A DNA stretch of 5,548 nucleotides from JBCBRD01 sp039819885. GTDB lineage: Bacteria; Pseudomonadota; Alphaproteobacteria; Rhizobiales; Hyphomicrobiaceae. Of this stretch, positions 5,097-5,548 are shown in pieces (positions within the stretch are counted from its first letter, which is position 1; every line of letters starts with the position of its first letter). The notes under the pieces are model-generated. The model had not been told where the DNA came from. It made no database searches and saw only the letters and a program-made list of their open reading frames with translations. The stretch is taken from NCBI GenBank assembly GCA_039819885.1, contig JBCBRD010000201.1:1-5548 (forward strand), in the 5' to 3' direction. The position numbers and the translations under genes are program-made.

Positions 5097-5548
5097 ATGG
5101 AGCGACCTGAACAGGTAAAACAGAGCAGAAATCACCCGGCTCCACGACTGAACCAATCGGCAAACCCGGTGCGATTAGCGCCATTGTGCCTTGGGGCAAC
5201 ACTGCTGGTCAGCCTAGTGCTGGCACCGACGTCAAATATCGCGGCCAACACGCAAGACAACGCCATGGAGCAATGCTTCGGTAAAGATACCGGCCAGCGA
5301 ATTGATGCCTGTACGATGCTCCTAGATCAGCCGATTAGTCGTTCGGAAAGAGCGCTCGCCTATGCCATGCGCGCCCTCGCTTACTCTGTTAAGGGCAGCT
5401 ATCAGAAAGCTCTGCCGGATTACGACCGCGCCATTGACCTGCGCCCTGACTTTGCGATCGCGTTAAACAACCGGGCTTGGGCGCACTACAAATCTGGAAA
5501 TACCAAACAAGGATTTGATGACGTAGAGCGATCGTTGCAGCTCTCGCC
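5097..5548 (+). CDS. Secreted or membrane-anchored TPR-repeat protein, 5' part (runs off window)
   Basis: 150 residues are visible and the frame is open at the right edge. A hydrophobic stretch (about 27-43, LAPLCLGATLLVSLVLAP) followed by SNIAA-N looks like a signal peptide with cleavage near residue 50, so the protein is probably periplasmic. Next come two close cysteines (Cys60, Cys72; CFGKDTGQRIDAC), then TPR 1 at 86-119 (Ala105, Tyr109, Ala112 and Pro117 at consensus places) and a weaker TPR 2 from 120. A CT-xx-L stretch before TPRs is common in alphaproteobacterial exported TPR proteins. TPRs bind other proteins; the partner is unknown. The start is uncertain. ATG 5097 has no ribosome site. 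GTG 5169 would give a textbook 26-residue signal peptide. ATG 5055, with GGTGGA seven bases upstream, would give a longer N-terminus. The gene diverges from coaBC, and its upstream region overlaps the coaBC leader. Confidence 0.75.
   Translation, partial: MERPEQVKQSRNHPAPRLNQSANPVRLAPLCLGATLLVSLVLAPTSNIAANTQDNAMEQCFGKDTGQRIDACTMLLDQPISRSERALAYAMRALAYSVKGSYQKALPDYDRAIDLRPDFAIALNNRAWAHYKSGNTKQGFDDVERSLQLS

Noticed and set aside
4900..5202. Minus-strand open frame of 100 codons over the coaBC start
   Set aside because: It lies in a different frame from coaBC, mixes into its coding region and shows no domain or ribosome site.

Overview
The window looks like an ordinary chromosomal segment of an alphaproteobacterium, probably of the Hyphomicrobiales/Rhizobiales type. 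This rests on moderately high GC, fused coaBC next to dut, an alphaproteobacterial style of MoeB/HesA protein without its zinc cysteines, and a GDYXXLXY protein. The lineage is an inference from gene style, not from a marker gene. I see no RNA genes, insertion sequences, CRISPR arrays or phage genes.

Layout, left to right. Positions 1-417 (+) are the 3' end of a GDYXXLXY-family protein gene. It runs tail to tail, 8 bases apart, into a moeB-like adenylyltransferase gene (426-1250, -). A roughly 300-base divergent intergenic region (1251-1551) carries three small inverted repeats, including a perfect 12-bp palindrome. After it comes a gene for a small four-helix membrane protein of unknown function (1552-2076, +). 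A strong 9-bp-stem hairpin (2103-2126) lies between that gene and the convergent cysK (2140-3162, -). Upstream of cysK on the same strand are dut (3254-3718) and coaBC (3708-4961), which overlap by 11 bases. At the right edge, divergent from coaBC, begins a secreted TPR-repeat protein (about 5097 to beyond 5548, +).

How the genes fit together. coaBC and dut almost certainly form one translationally coupled unit. CoaBC turns 4'-phosphopantothenate, CTP and cysteine into 4'-phosphopantetheine on the way to coenzyme A. Dut removes dUTP and supplies dUMP for thymidylate synthesis. CysK, read in the same direction 91 bases further on, makes the L-cysteine that CoaB consumes, so a shared transcript would make biochemical sense, although cysK could have its own promoter. 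MoeB activates the small sulfur-carrier protein of molybdopterin synthase (or a similar carrier) and is also linked to cysteine-derived sulfur. The GDYXXLXY, four-helix and TPR proteins have no assigned function.

I did not find a convincing undescribed system. The points most worth a second look are the missing clamp cysteine in CoaC, the loss of the zinc site in MoeB, the intramembrane histidines of the four-helix protein together with the palindrome upstream of it, and several starts that differ from the longest open frames (TTG for coaBC, an internal ATG for moeB and for dut).
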